The translations under genes and the position numbers were made by a program. A DNA stretch of 6,865 nt from Desulfobacterales bacterium (GTDB taxonomy: Bacteria; Desulfobacterota; Desulfobacteria; Desulfobacterales; C00003060), in NCBI GenBank assembly GCA_030668505.1, contig DAOUTV010000089.1:1-6865 (forward strand), read 5' to 3'. Shown here one piece after another: positions 5,311 to 6,865 of this stretch (position 1 is its first letter; every line of letters starts with the position of its first letter). The notes under the pieces were generated by a model. The model searched no databases. It saw only the letters and a list, made by a program, of their open reading frames with translations, and had not been told where the DNA came from.

Positions 5311-6813
5311 TTATCCTGTCAGTTCCAATTTCATCTCAAATCGAACCCGGTTGCCGGACCGATCAAGATTAGCAGAACTGATGGTAACCGCATTGAAATA
5401 GGGTGAAGGCTCCAGCCCTTTCTTGATAGTGTCCACAGTGTTGAATGTGTCAGTCTCACCCCTGATAAGAACTCCATCCGGGTCAACAACTATGCGAGTC
5501 ATGTGCACGTCTGCGGATTCAGGGACACGCAGTGAGATATCTCTTAGCAAGTCAAGAACCGTCCTTTTCGAACCAGTTCCAGGAAAGGACAAGGCGGACT
5601 TATTGAGTTCATTTATTCTAACCTTCAATTGATGTATCGGATCTACAATCCGTTTTACGTCAGGAAGCGCTTGTCTGAATATCTCCGTGATTTGTTGATC
5701 CAGTATCTTGTAACGTTTATTAAGAAAATAGTACTCTACTCCCAGGTCAAGTCCTAAAAGACACAGAACTACCACTAAGAAGGCTGCGACCTTTCGAATC
5801 TCATTCTTGTATCCAAAATATTGTTTTTTGACCTCAAATCTATCTCTCCTAAAATTAAAACCCAGGTCCTGTCTAGTTTCACGAACTGCCAGGGCAAGTG
5901 CGTTATCCATGAGTGCAGGATTCCAGGCTTGAGCGATATTTTCATCTATGTGAATCCTTGGATCCGTAGTCAGGTCGATCCGCTCAACCGAAAGGTCAAG
6001 AAATCGGTTTATGAAACTCTCTATATCCGGATAAAGGGCACCGCTACCCGTAATAAAAACACCCTGGGGACGAACCGCCTTCGAGGTCTGAGATCCAAAA
6101 GCATGGAGTGTATGTTGAACCTCTGTACAAAATGACCTGAGACAGGATTCAACTTGCTCAGTTGCCTGGGGGCTAGCTTGGGTATTGCCCGTTCCATTCA
6201 GCGCGACCTGTGCAATAGCACTACCGTTAAATGGAAAGGTGCGAACCAAGGCGATGCGTCTGTTGAGATAAAGGATCATCGTATTTCTCTTGAGACCAAT
6301 TTCCAACAGCAGTCCGTCATCGGGTGTTCCTGCTTGCCTCAATAGCCAGCAGACCGTGGGCACACCGCTGATATCCAGGACGGCGGGATCGATTCCGTTG
6401 GCCTGCAATTGGGCCATATATTCGGAGATATATGTCTGCTTGACAGAGGCGGCAAGGACTTCGCTTTGATCCGACTGGTCAACCATAGTGAAATCAACAA
6501 GTAAATCATCGAGTGGAAAAGGGACCATTGTCTCAAGTTCATAAGCAAGGGTCTGCCTGATCTTCTTCTTATCTCTGAAAGGCATTCGGAGATTCCGGTA
6601 CGATACATGCTCGCCGGGGATCGAGCTGATACTGATATCAGCCTCAGCACCCACTTGTTCGACAAGTGCCTGCAAAGCGCTTTCTAAGCCACCCTCCTCT
6701 TCGATCATTACACGGGCACATGAAGTAACGTGTTGCCCCTTCAACCCACTTTTAACCTGGACTCCTGCAACAGAATCCGAGTTTATGTCAAGACCGAGAA
6801 TCGTTTCTGGCAT
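5311..6813 (-). CDS. gspL: T2SS inner-membrane platform protein GspL (PilM-like actin fold plus PilN-like periplasmic domain)
   Basis: This 500-residue protein matches GspL in architecture. Residues 1-315 form a PilM/actin-like cytoplasmic domain: it opens with 'ILGLDINSDSVAGVQV' (a phosphate-1-like loop), continues with a 'YELETMVPFPLDDL' segment typical of PilM/GspL, and has a 'GVFITGSGALYPDIESF' nucleotide-fold segment at about 251-267. A single membrane helix lies at about 342-361. The periplasmic part (about 362-500) starts with a coiled-coil-like stretch and ends in a small PilN/GspL ferredoxin-like domain (about 415-500, with 'VLIRGETDTFNTVDTIKKGL'). Known role of the family: the cytoplasmic part binds the GspE ATPase and the periplasmic part pairs with GspM. 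The ATG start lies one base after the gspK stop, and gspM follows after 3 nt. Automatic annotation may call it PilM because the N-terminal domain is closer to PilM than to enterobacterial GspL. The following gspM, gspN and gspC favour GspL. Confidence 0.9.
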   Translation of the reverse strand: MPETILGLDINSDSVAGVQVKSGLKGQHVTSCARVMIEEEGGLESALQALVEQVGAEADISISSIPGEHVSYRNLRMPFRDKKKIRQTLAYELETMVPFPLDDLLVDFTMVDQSDQSEVLAASVKQTYISEYMAQLQANGIDPAVLDISGVPTVCWLLRQAGTPDDGLLLEIGLKRNTMILYLNRRIALVRTFPFNGSAIAQVALNGTGNTQASPQATEQVESCLRSFCTEVQHTLHAFGSQTSKAVRPQGVFITGSGALYPDIESFINRFLDLSVERIDLTTDPRIHIDENIAQAWNPALMDNALALAVRETRQDLGFNFRRDRFEVKKQYFGYKNEIRKVAAFLVVVLCLLGLDLGVEYYFLNKRYKILDQQITEIFRQALPDVKRIVDPIHQLKVRINELNKSALSFPGTGSKRTVLDLLRDISLRVPESADVHMTRIVVDPDGVLIRGETDTFNTVDTIKKGLEPSPYFNAVTISSANLDRSGNRVRFEMKLELTG

Positions 6814-6814
6814 G

Positions 6815-6865
6815 CTACTCTATTTTCCATGATAGAATATTTAATTCGCCATCTTTCCTTTGGAC
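6815..6865 (-). CDS. gspK: C-terminal end of T2SS minor pseudopilin GspK (partial)
   Basis: An open frame enters from the right edge and gives 16 residues, VQRKDGELNILSWKIE, followed by a TAG stop. GspK is the large minor pseudopilin that caps the T2SS pseudopilus tip together with GspI and GspJ in the periplasm. GspK proteins usually end in a short beta strand carrying an aromatic, Trp and acidic residue close to the stop (a '..ilyWrE'-like end), and the 'ILSWKIE' end fits this. The stop lies one base before the gspL ATG, as expected for gspK-gspL coupling in T2SS operons. The rest of the gene is outside the window, so the call rests on this short tail and on position. An unrelated upstream gene cannot be ruled out from 16 residues alone. 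Confidence 0.66.
   Translation of the reverse strand, partial: VQRKDGELNILSWKIE

Noticed and set aside
5077..5406. Plus-strand frame of 109 codons opposite gspM and gspL
   Set aside because: It spans the gspL-gspM junction on the opposite strand and shows no recognisable motif.
6339..6665. Minus-strand frame of 108 codons inside gspL
   Set aside because: It is a shifted frame within the strongly supported gspL coding region.

Overview
The window is one stretch of a type II secretion system (T2SS) operon. Every gene I can support lies on the minus strand, so transcription runs from high to low coordinates. In that order the genes are: the last 16 codons of gspK (6865-6815), gspL (6813-5311), gspM (5307-4789), gspN (4640-3744), gspC (3731-2889), a gspA/exeA-type AAA ATPase (2884-1193), a membrane TPR protein with a GspB-like N-terminus (1191-547), and the first 116 codons of the secretin gene gspD (350-1, running off the left edge). 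I see no RNA gene, transposase, CRISPR array or plus-strand gene.

How the genes work together: GspK caps the pseudopilus. GspL, GspM and GspC form the inner-membrane platform, in which GspL recruits the motor ATPase and GspC connects to the N0 domain of the secretin GspD. GspN is the bitopic AsmA-like accessory protein typical of Myxococcus/Desulfobacterota T2SS loci. GspA with its TPR partner probably opens or marks the peptidoglycan so that the secretin can assemble. The genes for E, F, G, H, I and J are not in the window and probably lie outside it on either side.

Layout: most gene junctions are 1-4 nt (gspN to gspC is 12 nt with the ATG start preferred here), which implies a single tightly coupled transcript. 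Only two junctions are open: gspM to gspN (148 bp) and the TPR gene to gspD (196 bp). Both gaps hold short-period, A-rich tandem repeats arranged as large imperfect inverted repeats. These two repeat blocks are the most unusual non-coding content of the window.

Organism: the gene order K-L-M-N-C-A-TPR-D, the GspN type, the PilM-like GspL, and gspA plus a TPR gene inside the core cluster suggest a Gram-negative bacterium of the Desulfobacterota (former Deltaproteobacteria) or a relative. This is inferred from family knowledge, not from a database search. No wholly new system is visible. The points worth a second look are the GspA-TPR insertion between C and D, the proline/lysine-rich leader of GspD, and the two repeat blocks next to start codons.
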